Source of the DNA: Ancylobacter sp. WKF20
GTDB taxonomy: Bacteria; Pseudomonadota; Alphaproteobacteria; Rhizobiales; Xanthobacteraceae
DNA: 64,000 nt
Reading direction: 5' to 3'
NCBI RefSeq assembly: GCF_029760895.1
Contig: NZ_CP121679.1
Span: 868,001-932,000 of the forward strand
The notes below the pieces were generated by a model, which was given only the letters and a program-made list of their open reading frames with translations, was not told the origin of the DNA and did not search any database. The position numbers were made by a program, and so were the translations under genes. Of this stretch, positions 35,452 to 43,597 are shown in pieces (position 1 is the first letter of the stretch; every line of letters begins with the position of its first letter).

Positions 35452-36536
35452 GAGCCCGCCCCGAGCAGGCGCACTTTCTGGCCGGGATGCAGGGCCTGGA
35501 CGCCGGCGGTGACCACCACCTCGCCGGGACTAAGCCCGGTATCGATGGTGATCGACGCCTGGGAGAATCGGCGCAGCTCGACATTGCGCAGCGCCACGGT
35601 CGCCGTCGCCGGATCGAACACCCAGACCGCCGGACGGTCATTCACCGAGGTCAGCGCGGACGCCGGAAGCTTGATCGCCGCATCCGTGTCGAGTTCGACC
35701 CGGCCGACGACGGTGGAACCGAGCCGCATCGCGGCCGGCGGATTGTCGAGGCCGACACGCACGCGGAAGGTGCGCGTCACAGGGTCCGCCTGCGGCGCAA
35801 CTTCGCGGACCCGGCCGGTGGCGGTCACCGTGGGATCGTCGCTCAGCGTAACGGTAATGAGCGAATCGGCCGGCGCCGCACGCAGGACGTTTGCCGGCAC
35901 GTCGAACACGGCATCGCGTCCCCCTTGCCGGGCCAGCTGGAGAATCATCTGCCCCGCCTGCACCACCTCGCCCGGCTCGGCGCCGCGCGCCGTCACCGTG
36001 CCGGCGGCGTCGGCGACGAGTTCGGTATAGCTGACATTGTCCTGCGCGATCTTGAGTTGGGCCTCGGCATTGTCCACGCCGGACTGCGCCGCCTGCAGCG
36101 CCGTGCGGGCGGCGTCGTGATTCGCCTGGGTGGTGAAGCCGTTGCGGAGCAGGTGCTCCTGCCGCTCGAAGGTGTTGGCGGCCGTGACGAGCTGACTTTC
36201 CGCCGCCGCCAGCGCCGCCTGCGCCGAGCGCAGCGCGTTAAGGGCATTTTGCGGGTCGAGCCGGGCGACAATCTGTCCGGCCTTGACCTGATCCCCGACA
36301 TTCGCGCTGCGTTCGATCATCCGGCCGGAAACGCGGAAGGCAAGGGAGGCCTCATCCTGCGCCTGAACATCGCCGGTAAAGGAGACAGACTGCCCGCCGG
36401 TAGCCTTCTCGACCGTGACGACGCGCACAGGCCGCGGCTGAGGCGCCTCGACGGCGGCATCCTCGCCGCATGCCGCAAGGAGCAGGCTCGCGCCGGTGAT
36501 AATGGCAATCGCCAAGGGCCTTACCGTCATCGTCAT
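35448..36536 (-). CDS. RND efflux pump, periplasmic adaptor lipoprotein
   Basis: 362 residues. MTMTVRPLAIAIITGASLLLAACGED is a lipoprotein signal with the lipobox LAAC, so the protein is anchored in the inner membrane facing the periplasm. Then come the membrane-fusion-protein parts: lipoyl-like FTGDVQAQDEASLAFRVSGR, a coiled coil rich in Ala/Gln (about 95-165), and beta-barrel. It joins the RND permease to an outer-membrane channel. ATG at 36536 is preferred; a TTG 13 codons upstream would spoil the lipoprotein signal. Overlaps the permease gene by 4 bp. Confidence 0.92.
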   Translation of the reverse strand: MTMTVRPLAIAIITGASLLLAACGEDAAVEAPQPRPVRVVTVEKATGGQSVSFTGDVQAQDEASLAFRVSGRMIERSANVGDQVKAGQIVARLDPQNALNALRSAQAALAAAESQLVTAANTFERQEHLLRNGFTTQANHDAARTALQAAQSGVDNAEAQLKIAQDNVSYTELVADAAGTVTARGAEPGEVVQAGQMILQLARQGGRDAVFDVPANVLRAAPADSLITVTLSDDPTVTATGRVREVAPQADPVTRTFRVRVGLDNPPAAMRLGSTVVGRVELDTDAAIKLPASALTSVNDRPAVWVFDPATATVALRNVELRRFSQASITIDTGLSPGEVVVTAGVQALHPGQKVRLLGAGS

Positions 36537-36862
36537 CCTGGTCTCGTCCCCTTGCAAATCCAGATCAATCGTCAAGAAACGACGATGCTTGAGACGACCA
36601 GGAGCAATAGCGTCGGCCGCTCATCCCATTGTGACAGCGCGCCCAGCATCGGCAAGCGGAACAACTATACTTAGCGGACGGGGTCGGGAAACCGGCGTGA
36701 CGTCCCGTTTCTGTACCTTCCGTCCCGGCCGCCAGTGGTTTTTCGTGCGATGCACATGGGAGAGCGGTTCGCCATATTGCTTTGAGCGCGCATCGCTCGG
36801 CACAGTAGCGCCGAGCGGCAACCGCGCCGCGATTGTCTTTGTCACGCGGGAGTCTGTCCCTG
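36537..36862. promoter_or_regulatory. Divergent promoter region between RND pump and Mrp operon
   Basis: About 325 bp without a credible gene. It must hold promoters for both operons. A stem of 8 bp (CGCTCGGC / GCCGAGCG, 36794-36817, loop 8) lies about 45 bp before the first Mrp gene. I cannot place -35/-10 boxes with confidence. Confidence 0.4.
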
Positions 36863-37366
36863 GTGTCACGCCGTTTGCGCTTGATCGATTCTGTGCGTCG
36901 CGGGGCACCGCGGGCGCTGGGCTTCTTCGCGCTCTGGCTCGTGCTGCAGGGCGGCGGTCTTGCTGGTGCCGCCGTGGGAGCACTGACCGCGGCGGCGGCA
37001 GCATGGCTCAGCCTCCGGCTGTTGCCGCCCGACGGACGACGCGTCGCGGTTGGCGCGCGGGTCCGGCTGGCTCTGCGCTTTCCTGGGCAATCCGTGCTTG
37101 CCGGCCTCGATGTCGCGCGCCGGGCGCTGGCCCCGTCTCTGCCCCTGCAGCCGGGCCTCGTGGCCTGCCGCAGCCGGCTTCTCTCCGGCACCGGCCGCGA
37201 CGCTTTTCATGCCTATCTGAGCCTGCAGCCGGGCACATTGCCGGTGGGGATGCGCGATGAGGCGACCCTGCTCGTCCATGCGCTCGATACCAGCTACCCG
37301 GTGGCCGCCGCCGTCAGCGCCGCAGAGCGCGATTTCGCCGCCATCCCGAGGCTCGCCGATGGCTGA
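36863..37366 (+). CDS. mnhE: Mrp-type Na+(K+)/H+ antiporter subunit E
   Basis: 167 residues. The MnhE/PhaE pattern is visible: one or two N-terminal helices (ALGFFALWLVLQGGG, AVGALTAAAAAWLSL), then LDVARRALAPSLPLQPGLV and the conserved TPGT-like DAFHAYLSLQPGTLPVGM and a C-terminal HALD segment. It is a small structural subunit of the multi-protein antiporter. I prefer the GTG at 36863, with GGGAG about 11 bp upstream; a TTG at 36833 would add ten residues. It overlaps the F gene by 8 bp. Confidence 0.85.
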   Translation: MSRRLRLIDSVRRGAPRALGFFALWLVLQGGGLAGAAVGALTAAAAAWLSLRLLPPDGRRVAVGARVRLALRFPGQSVLAGLDVARRALAPSLPLQPGLVACRSRLLSGTGRDAFHAYLSLQPGTLPVGMRDEATLLVHALDTSYPVAAAVSAAERDFAAIPRLADG

Positions 37367-37640
37367 ACTGCTGAACCTCGCCGCCCTCCTCCTCCTGCTG
37401 CTGATGGCCACCGGCCTGGTCTGGCTGCTGCGGGCGCCGAGCGCCGCGGACCGGCTGATGGCCGTGCAACTCGCCGGCACCGGCGGCACGGCGGTGCTGG
37501 CGCTGCTCGCCATTGCCGAGGGGGTCGCTGCCCTGCTCGACGTCGCGCTCACCCTCGCTCTGGTTGCCGCCTTCGCCTCCGCCGCGCTTTTCGCCGCCGG
37601 CCCGGCCAGCCCGCCGGATGAGAGGCGGGAGCCGTCATGA
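37359..37640 (+). CDS. mnhF: Mrp-type antiporter subunit F
   Basis: 93 residues and three hydrophobic segments, with the family RAPSAADRLMAVQLAGTGG motif between the first and second helix. Small inner-membrane subunit. Its ATG lies inside the end of the E gene (ATGGCTGA), and its stop overlaps the G start (ATGA), so E-F-G are translationally coupled. Confidence 0.87.
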   Translation: MAELLNLAALLLLLLMATGLVWLLRAPSAADRLMAVQLAGTGGTAVLALLAIAEGVAALLDVALTLALVAAFASAALFAAGPASPPDERREPS

Positions 37641-37924
37641 GTGCGCTGATCGACCTGTTTACGCTCATCGCCGTGGCGGCGGGGTTGTTTTTCTTCCTCG
37701 CGGGAACGGTCGGGCTGCTGCGCTTTCCCGATGCGCTGTCGCGCCTACACGCCTTGACCAAGGCCGACAATCTCGGCCTCGGGCTGATCCTGCTGGGCCT
37801 GATGCCGCAAGCAGGAGGCGCGCTCGGCGCGTTGAAGCTGCTGGTGATCTGGCTGCTCGTGCTGGTCACCGGCGCGGTGGCCAGCCAGATGATCGCACGG
37901 CTGGTGCAGGGCGGGCGAGGATGA
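37637..37924 (+). CDS. mnhG: Mrp-type antiporter subunit G
   Basis: 95 residues, three helices, with the strongly conserved GTVGLLRFPDALSRLHALTKADNLG segment of MnhG/PhaG proteins. Inner-membrane subunit. Coupled by 4-bp ATGA overlaps to both neighbours. Confidence 0.92.
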   Translation: MSALIDLFTLIAVAAGLFFFLAGTVGLLRFPDALSRLHALTKADNLGLGLILLGLMPQAGGALGALKLLVIWLLVLVTGAVASQMIARLVQGGRG

Positions 37925-38838
37925 TGGACGCGATGCTCGACGCGGTTCTGGTCGTCACGCTGCTGGCGGTGGCGCTGTTCAGCGTGCTCGCGCGGCAGGC
38001 GCGCACCGCCGTCATCGCCTTCATCGCCTTCGGTCTGCTGCTCGCCCTCGCCTGGGTCCGCCTCGGCGCCGTCGACGTGGCGCTTACCGAGGCGGCGATC
38101 GGCGCCCTGACAGCCCCGCTGCTGCTCGGCGCCCAAGCCTTTGTCGGCGCGGAGAAACCGGCCGCTCTTCCCCTGCGCCTCACTCTCGCCGCTCTCGCGG
38201 CCCTCATTGCCGGGGCGCTGGCCGTCATCATTCTGGGCGCGCCGGAGCCGGCGCCGAGCCTTGCCGCGCAAGCCGCCGCGCCGCTCGACGCACTCGGCCT
38301 CGGCAATCCGGTGACCGCGGTGCTGCTCGCCTACCGGGCGCTCGACACCTTGCTGGAGACCGTGGTCGTGTTGCTGGCGCTGATCGGCATCTGGTCGCTG
38401 GCGGCTGACGAGACATGGCGCGAGGCGCCCGCGGCGCCGGCCGTGCCGAGCCCGCCCTTGCGCCTGCTGGCCCGCACCCTGCCGCCGGTCGGGCTCGTCG
38501 TCGCCCTGCATCTGCTCTGGGTCGGCGCCGACGCGCCGGGCGGCAAGTTCCAGGCGGCAACGCTGATCGCCGCCATGGGCCTGCTGGTGATGATGGCCGG
38601 CCTGGCGCCGCCGCCGGCACTGTCCGACGCGCGGCTGCGCGCGCTCCTCGGGCTCGGGCCGGCGGTCTTCCTCGCCATCGGCTTCGCCGGTTTTCGCGCG
38701 GCCGGCGGTTTCCTCGCTTATCCCGACGGTTGGGCAAAGCCCTTGATCGTGGTCATCGAACTGGCTCTGACGGTGTCCATCGCGCTCATGCTGATGCTGA
38801 TGCTCCTCGGACCGGGCGCGCGGAAACCATCGGCATGA
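37921..38838 (+). CDS. Mrp-type antiporter subunit: MrpA C-terminal-like (DUF4040) fused to subunit B
   Basis: 305 residues. The first about 85 residues match the DUF4040 segment that normally ends MrpA (ARQARTAVIAFIAFGLLLALAWVRLGAVDVALTEAAIGA). After a linker, residues about 175-300 match MnhB (LPPVGLVVALHLLWVGADAPGGKFQAATLIAAMGL). Inner membrane. In canonical Mrp complexes the first part belongs to the large A subunit, so here A seems divided, its NuoL-like part being one of the two large proteins downstream. Coupled by 4-bp overlaps on both sides. Confidence 0.85.
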   Translation: MMDAMLDAVLVVTLLAVALFSVLARQARTAVIAFIAFGLLLALAWVRLGAVDVALTEAAIGALTAPLLLGAQAFVGAEKPAALPLRLTLAALAALIAGALAVIILGAPEPAPSLAAQAAAPLDALGLGNPVTAVLLAYRALDTLLETVVVLLALIGIWSLAADETWREAPAAPAVPSPPLRLLARTLPPVGLVVALHLLWVGADAPGGKFQAATLIAAMGLLVMMAGLAPPPALSDARLRALLGLGPAVFLAIGFAGFRAAGGFLAYPDGWAKPLIVVIELALTVSIALMLMLMLLGPGARKPSA

Positions 38839-39164
38839 GCGGCACGCTGATTTTCGGCCTCGCGGCCTGCGGGCTGGTCGGATGCGGCCTCTATGGCGCT
38901 TTTGCCCATGCCGCGCCGGTGCGCCGGGTGCTGTCCTTCAACCTGCTGGGCGCCGGCGTCTTCCTGCTGTTCGGGGTCGCGGCGCGCCGGGGAGCCGCGG
39001 CCGGGCTGCCGGGCGATCCGGTGCCGCAGGCGCTGGTGATCACCGGCATCGTCGTCGCCTTCGCCGCGACCGCGCTGGCGCTGACACTGCTCCGCCGCCT
39101 GGCCGCCATCCGGGCTGCCGAGCGATCCGTTGGCGGGCTCCGCGACGAGCCAAAGGGCCGGTGA
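38835..39164 (+). CDS. mnhC: Mrp-type antiporter subunit C (NuoK-like)
   Basis: 109 residues, three helices, with NuoK/MnhC features: LVGCGLYGAFAHAAPVRRVLSFNLLGAGVFLLFG and DPVPQALVITGIVVAFAATALALTLLRRL. Inner-membrane subunit. Start chosen at ATG 38835, overlapping the upstream stop. The next gene follows after 1 bp. Confidence 0.9.
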   Translation: MSGTLIFGLAACGLVGCGLYGAFAHAAPVRRVLSFNLLGAGVFLLFGVAARRGAAAGLPGDPVPQALVITGIVVAFAATALALTLLRRLAAIRAAERSVGGLRDEPKGR

Positions 39165-39165
39165 G

Positions 39166-40662
39166 ATGGGCGTGGCAATAACCACCGGCCCGCTCCTTGT
39201 CTTGGCCGTCGTCATGCCGGTCATCGGCGTGCTGGCCATGCTGGCGATGCCGTGGCTCGGCATAAGGCGCCCCGCGACGGTTGTGCTCGGCGTGGTCGCC
39301 GGGGGCATCGCCATCGCGACCGCGATCATCATCGACCTCCTGCGCTCGAGGGAAGCCATCGTCTATGTGCTGGGTGGCTGGGCGCCCCCGCTCGGTCTTC
39401 AGTTCCGCGCCGACGGCCTCTCGGGCGTGATGATGGCGATGGCGACGCTGGTCATCGCCGCTATCGCCCTCTATGCCCGGCCGCACTTCGACGCGGCGGA
39501 GGATGCGACAGGCGGGCGCCGCGCTTTCGCCTTCTGGTCGCTGCTGCTGGGGCTGTGGAGCGCGCTCAACCTCGTCTTCCTCGGCCAGGATCTGTTCAAC
39601 CTGTTCGTCGCGCTGGAACTGCTGACCTTCGCCGCCGTGCCGCTGGTCTGCCTCGACGGCAGGGCGGAGACCATCGAGGCGGCGCTGCGCTACCTCGTCT
39701 TCGCGCTTGTCGGATCGGCGCTCTATCTGCTCGGCACGGCGCTGCTCTATGGCCAATATGGCACGCTCGACATCGCCGCCCTGCACGGCCTGACCGCGGC
39801 TAACCTCGCCACCCACGCCGCCCTTGCGCTGATGATCGGTGGGCTGATGGCCAAGGCGGCCCTCTTCCCCCTGCATTTGTGGCTGCCGCCGGCCCATGCC
39901 GGCGCGCCGGCCCCCGCGAGCGCGGTGCTCTCCGCCCTGGTGGTAAAAGCGCCGTTCTTCATCATTCTTAGGCTGTGGTTCGACGTGCTGCCGGCGACAT
40001 CGCACGCGGCGGCGGCACAGGTGCTGGCCGCGCTCGGTGCGGTGGCCATCCTGCTGTGCAGCCTCGTCGCGCTGCGGCAGCAGCGGCTGAAGCTGATGAT
40101 CGCCTACTCCACCGTGGCGCAGATCGGCTATCTGTTCCTGATGTTCATCCTGATCGAGCCGGGGGGCGCCCCCTCAACGACGATCGGATGGACCGGCGGC
40201 ATGCTGCAACTCATCTCACACGCCTTCGCCAAGGCGGCGATGTTCCTCGCCGCCGGACTGATCGCCGAAGCACTCGGCCATGACCGTATCGCCGACCTCG
40301 CCGGAGCCGGGCGCGCTGTCCCGGTCAGCGTGTTCGCCTTCGGTCTCGCCGGTCTGTCGCTGATGGGACTGCCGCCCAGCGGCGGCTTTATCGCCAAGCT
40401 TCTGCTGCTCAACGCCGCGGTCCTGAGCGGGGCGTGGTGGATCATCCTCGTCATCAGCCTTGGCGGTATGCTCGCCGCCGCCTATGTCGCGCGCGTGCTC
40501 AAACGCGCCATGGCCGCGCCGGCACGCGCGATCGAGACCCGCCCGGTGGCGCGGATCAGCGAGTGGTCGGCGCTCGGGCTTGCGCTTGGCGCGGTGGCGC
40601 TCGGCTTTGTGCCGCTGCAGCCGCTCGGCATGCTCGCCATCGGCCGTGCGGCCCTGCCGTGA
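39166..40662 (+). CDS. mnhD: Mrp-type antiporter subunit D (NuoM/N-like proton channel)
   Basis: 498 residues, about 14 helices. The proton-translocation core shows a conserved Glu in NLFVALELLTFAAVPLV and Lys in MAKAALFPLHLWLPPAHAGAPAPASAVLSALVVKAPFF. It is one of two large antiporter-like chains in the operon. ATG at 39166 lies 1 bp after the C gene stop; 10 bp separate it from the next large subunit. Confidence 0.9.
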   Translation: MGVAITTGPLLVLAVVMPVIGVLAMLAMPWLGIRRPATVVLGVVAGGIAIATAIIIDLLRSREAIVYVLGGWAPPLGLQFRADGLSGVMMAMATLVIAAIALYARPHFDAAEDATGGRRAFAFWSLLLGLWSALNLVFLGQDLFNLFVALELLTFAAVPLVCLDGRAETIEAALRYLVFALVGSALYLLGTALLYGQYGTLDIAALHGLTAANLATHAALALMIGGLMAKAALFPLHLWLPPAHAGAPAPASAVLSALVVKAPFFIILRLWFDVLPATSHAAAAQVLAALGAVAILLCSLVALRQQRLKLMIAYSTVAQIGYLFLMFILIEPGGAPSTTIGWTGGMLQLISHAFAKAAMFLAAGLIAEALGHDRIADLAGAGRAVPVSVFAFGLAGLSLMGLPPSGGFIAKLLLLNAAVLSGAWWIILVISLGGMLAAAYVARVLKRAMAAPARAIETRPVARISEWSALGLALGAVALGFVPLQPLGMLAIGRAALP

Positions 40663-40672
40663 GACGCCGGAC

Positions 40673-42301
40673 ATGACGTTCGCCGGAATTCTGCTCGCCG
40701 CCTCGCTCGCCACGCCGCTGGCCTGCGTAGCGCTCTGCCTTCTGCCGGGCCTGCGCCGGCGCGTGTGCGATCTCCTGCCCCTCGCGCCGTTGCCGGCGCT
40801 GGCGGCGGCGCTCATCGCGCCCGACGGCTCGTGGGTCCTGGCGCCGGCGCCAATTCGTCTGGTGCTGGCGCTTGACTCGCCCGGCGCGGTGCTGCTCGGC
40901 GGCGCGGCGCTGCTATGGGCCGCTGCCGGCGTCTATGCCCGCGCCTATATGGCGGCGGACCCGACGCGCATCAGCTTCGCTGTCTGGTGGCTGCTGACGC
41001 TTGCGGGCAGCCTCGGCGTGTTCATCGTCGCCGACATGACCAGTTTCTACCTGATGTTCTCGCTGGTCAGCCTCGCCGCCTACGGACTGGTCGCGCATGA
41101 GGGCACGCCGCGCGCCGAGAGCGCCAGTCTGACCTACATGGCGTTGGCCGTGCTGGGCGAAGCCTTCCTGTTGCTCGGTTTCGTGCTGCTCGCGACCGCC
41201 GGACCGACGGGAAATCCGTTGATCGCCGAGGCGGTGGCCGCGCTGCCCGCATCGCCCTGGCGGGAGGCGACGCTGGTACTGCTCATTCTCGGCTTCGGTC
41301 TCAAAATGGGCCTCGTGCCGCTGCATGTGTGGATGCCGCTCGCCCATCCGGTCGCGCCGATGCCGGCCTCCGCCGTGCTGAGCGGCATTATCGTCAAGGC
41401 CGGTGTGATCGGGCTGATCCGTTTCCTGCCGCTCGACCAGCCCGCCGCCGACTGGGGCACGTTCCTCATCGTACTGGGGCTTTTCACGGCCTATTACGGC
41501 GTGGCCATCGGCATCACCCAACGCCATCCGAAGACCGTTCTGGCCTATTCCACCGTGAGCCAGATGGGCCTGGTGGCCGCGATCATGGGGGCCGGTCTGC
41601 AATTGGGCGATGCCGGAGTGTCCCGGCTCGCGGCCTATTACGCCCTTCACCACATGCTGGTGAAGGGCGCGCTGTTCATGGGCGTGGGGATCGTCGCGGC
41701 TACCGGGGCACGCCGCCGGCTCCTCGCTTTGGGGGTAATGGCCGTGATGGCTCTCAGCCTTGCCGGCCTGCCGCTCACCAGCGGCGCGCTGGCCAAATTT
41801 GCTGCCAAGGGCCCGCTCGGCGACGGCCTGGCCGGCACGCTCGCTGCATTGTCGGCGGCCGGCAGCACATTACTGATGCTGCATTTTCTGCGGCTGATCG
41901 CGAAGACCACGCCGCTGCGGGCGGATTCCGTCGCCTCCTGGGGGCTGTGTGCGCCGTGGCTGGCGACGGCCGCGGCCTCGCTGCTCGCCGGATGGATGCT
42001 GTTCACGCCGATAACGGGCTATGCATCCGCACTGGCCCTTACCCCCGGCGCGCTATGGGGCTCGACATGGCCGCTGCTGCTGGGCGCGGGACTGGCGCTC
42101 AGCGTTGCCCGCACGGGACGCAACCTGCCGGAGATTCCCGCGGGCGACGTGGCCGCGCTGGCGGTGCACGCCCTGCCGGCCGTCCGCCGCCTCGGCGACG
42201 GAGCGGAGCGGCTCGATGCCACCTTGCGCCGCTGGCCGGTGGCCGGGCTGGCGCTGATCGTCATCGTGCTCGTGCTGGCAGCCGCGCTCGGCGGGGGGTG
42301 A
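40673..42301 (+). CDS. Second large Mrp-type antiporter subunit (NuoL/M-like)
   Basis: 542 residues with many helices and the same core motifs (SFYLMFSLVSLAAYGLVAHE, GLKMGLVPLHVWMPLAHPVAPMPASAVLSGIIVKAG, YSTVSQMGL). It likely takes the place of the NuoL-like part of MrpA, but is far shorter than canonical MrpA (about 800 residues) and lacks the DUF4040 extension, found instead in the gene at 37921. Inner membrane. Last gene of the operon, ending 5 bp from the convergent glutamate symporter gene. Confidence 0.85.
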   Translation: MTFAGILLAASLATPLACVALCLLPGLRRRVCDLLPLAPLPALAAALIAPDGSWVLAPAPIRLVLALDSPGAVLLGGAALLWAAAGVYARAYMAADPTRISFAVWWLLTLAGSLGVFIVADMTSFYLMFSLVSLAAYGLVAHEGTPRAESASLTYMALAVLGEAFLLLGFVLLATAGPTGNPLIAEAVAALPASPWREATLVLLILGFGLKMGLVPLHVWMPLAHPVAPMPASAVLSGIIVKAGVIGLIRFLPLDQPAADWGTFLIVLGLFTAYYGVAIGITQRHPKTVLAYSTVSQMGLVAAIMGAGLQLGDAGVSRLAAYYALHHMLVKGALFMGVGIVAATGARRRLLALGVMAVMALSLAGLPLTSGALAKFAAKGPLGDGLAGTLAALSAAGSTLLMLHFLRLIAKTTPLRADSVASWGLCAPWLATAAASLLAGWMLFTPITGYASALALTPGALWGSTWPLLLGAGLALSVARTGRNLPEIPAGDVAALAVHALPAVRRLGDGAERLDATLRRWPVAGLALIVIVLVLAAALGGG

Positions 42302-42306
42302 CAGAC

Positions 42307-43512
42307 TCAACGGGCAAGAAAGCCGATGGCCGCCGCGTTGAAGATGTCGATGAAGAAGGCGGACACAAGCGGCAGGATGATGAAGGCGCGCGGGGAAGGT
42401 CCATGCGCCTTGGTGACGGCGGTCATGTTGGCGATGGCGGTCGGCGTGGCGCCGAGGCTGATGCCGGTGAAGCCGGCCGAGATGACGGCGGCCTGGTAGT
42501 CGCGCCCCATCGCCGGGAACACCACGAAGATGATGTAGGCCACGGCGGCCACGGTCTGCACCGCCAGAACGAGCACCAGCGCCAGCCCGAGCCCGCCAAT
42601 GCTCCAAAGCTGCATGCTCATGAGCGACATGGCGAGGAAAACGTTGAGGGCGAGATCCGAGACCAGCGCCAGCGCCCGTGTCCGGGTGGGCCAGCGCACA
42701 CGCGGCAAGAGGCGCGGAACCGTGTTGGTGAGCACGATGCCGACCAACAGGCAGACGACAAACATCGGCAGCTTCAGCCCGCTCCACTCCACAACGGCCT
42801 CCAGAGCCAAAGCAATCAGAATGGCGACGTTGAGCACCAGCACGGTGCGCAGGAGACTGACATGGCTGATGTCGTCATCGGTGCGCTCGCTCACTGCCTT
42901 GGGCAGGCCGACCACAGCCTCCTGACCCGGCTCACTCCTCAAATGGTGGCGGGTGATGAGATAGCGGGCGATCGGCCCGCCCGCGAGGCTGGCCAGCACG
43001 AGGCCGAGCGTCGCCACAGCGATGCCGACCTCCATCGCATTGGCGACGCCGAAGCGCTCGGCGATCAGCGGTGCCCAGGCGATCGTGGTCCCATGGCCGC
43101 CGATGAGCGAGGCCGAGCCCAGGAACACGGTGAGCCCATCCGGCAGGGCGAGGAGGCTGACAGCGCCAAGCGCAATCAGGTTCTGGATGATGAGATAGGC
43201 AATGGTGAGCGCGAGGAGGATCAGCAATGGACGGCCACCGGCGAGAAGATCGTCAAGCCGGGCATTGAGGCCGATGCCGGTGAAGAAATAGAGCAGCAGC
43301 ATGTCCCGCGCGTCGAGATCGAAGACGATGGCGGTGCCAAAGAAGCGATAAGCGACGAGCGTGCACAGCGCCGCCAGCAGACCGCCGGTCACCGCCTCCG
43401 GAATATTGAACCGGCCGAGCGGCGGTATCGCCCGGTTGATACCCGCGCCGGCGAAGAACACCACAATGGCGAGGGTAAAGGTGAGGAGGCCGGAAACTTC
43501 GATTGCTGGCAT
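42307..43512 (-). CDS. gltS: Sodium/glutamate symporter (GltS-like)
   Basis: 401 residues, the same length as E. coli GltS, with about ten helices and the duplicated re-entrant loops: GSASLIGGHGTTIAW in the first half and ISAGFTGISLGATPTAIANM in the second. It takes up glutamate with Na+. I chose the ATG at 43512, preceded by GGAGAGACG; a longer form adds 13 charged residues. Downstream of the GntP-type gene in the same direction. A Na+-driven symporter next to a Na+/H+ antiporter operon is suggestive but they are on opposite strands. Confidence 0.9.
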   Translation of the reverse strand: MPAIEVSGLLTFTLAIVVFFAGAGINRAIPPLGRFNIPEAVTGGLLAALCTLVAYRFFGTAIVFDLDARDMLLLYFFTGIGLNARLDDLLAGGRPLLILLALTIAYLIIQNLIALGAVSLLALPDGLTVFLGSASLIGGHGTTIAWAPLIAERFGVANAMEVGIAVATLGLVLASLAGGPIARYLITRHHLRSEPGQEAVVGLPKAVSERTDDDISHVSLLRTVLVLNVAILIALALEAVVEWSGLKLPMFVVCLLVGIVLTNTVPRLLPRVRWPTRTRALALVSDLALNVFLAMSLMSMQLWSIGGLGLALVLVLAVQTVAAVAYIIFVVFPAMGRDYQAAVISAGFTGISLGATPTAIANMTAVTKAHGPSPRAFIILPLVSAFFIDIFNAAAIGFLAR

Positions 43513-43597
43513 CGTCTCTCCGTCAGCGCTGCCCTTCCAAGGGCGCCGCACTCGTCAGGACCGGCGCAGGCATATCGCAGCCATAGCCGCGCGGCGG

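Noticed and set aside
42296..42310. A bidirectional terminator between the Mrp operon and gltS
   Set aside because: The two stop codons are only 5 bp apart, and I found no clear stem with T-runs at the junction.
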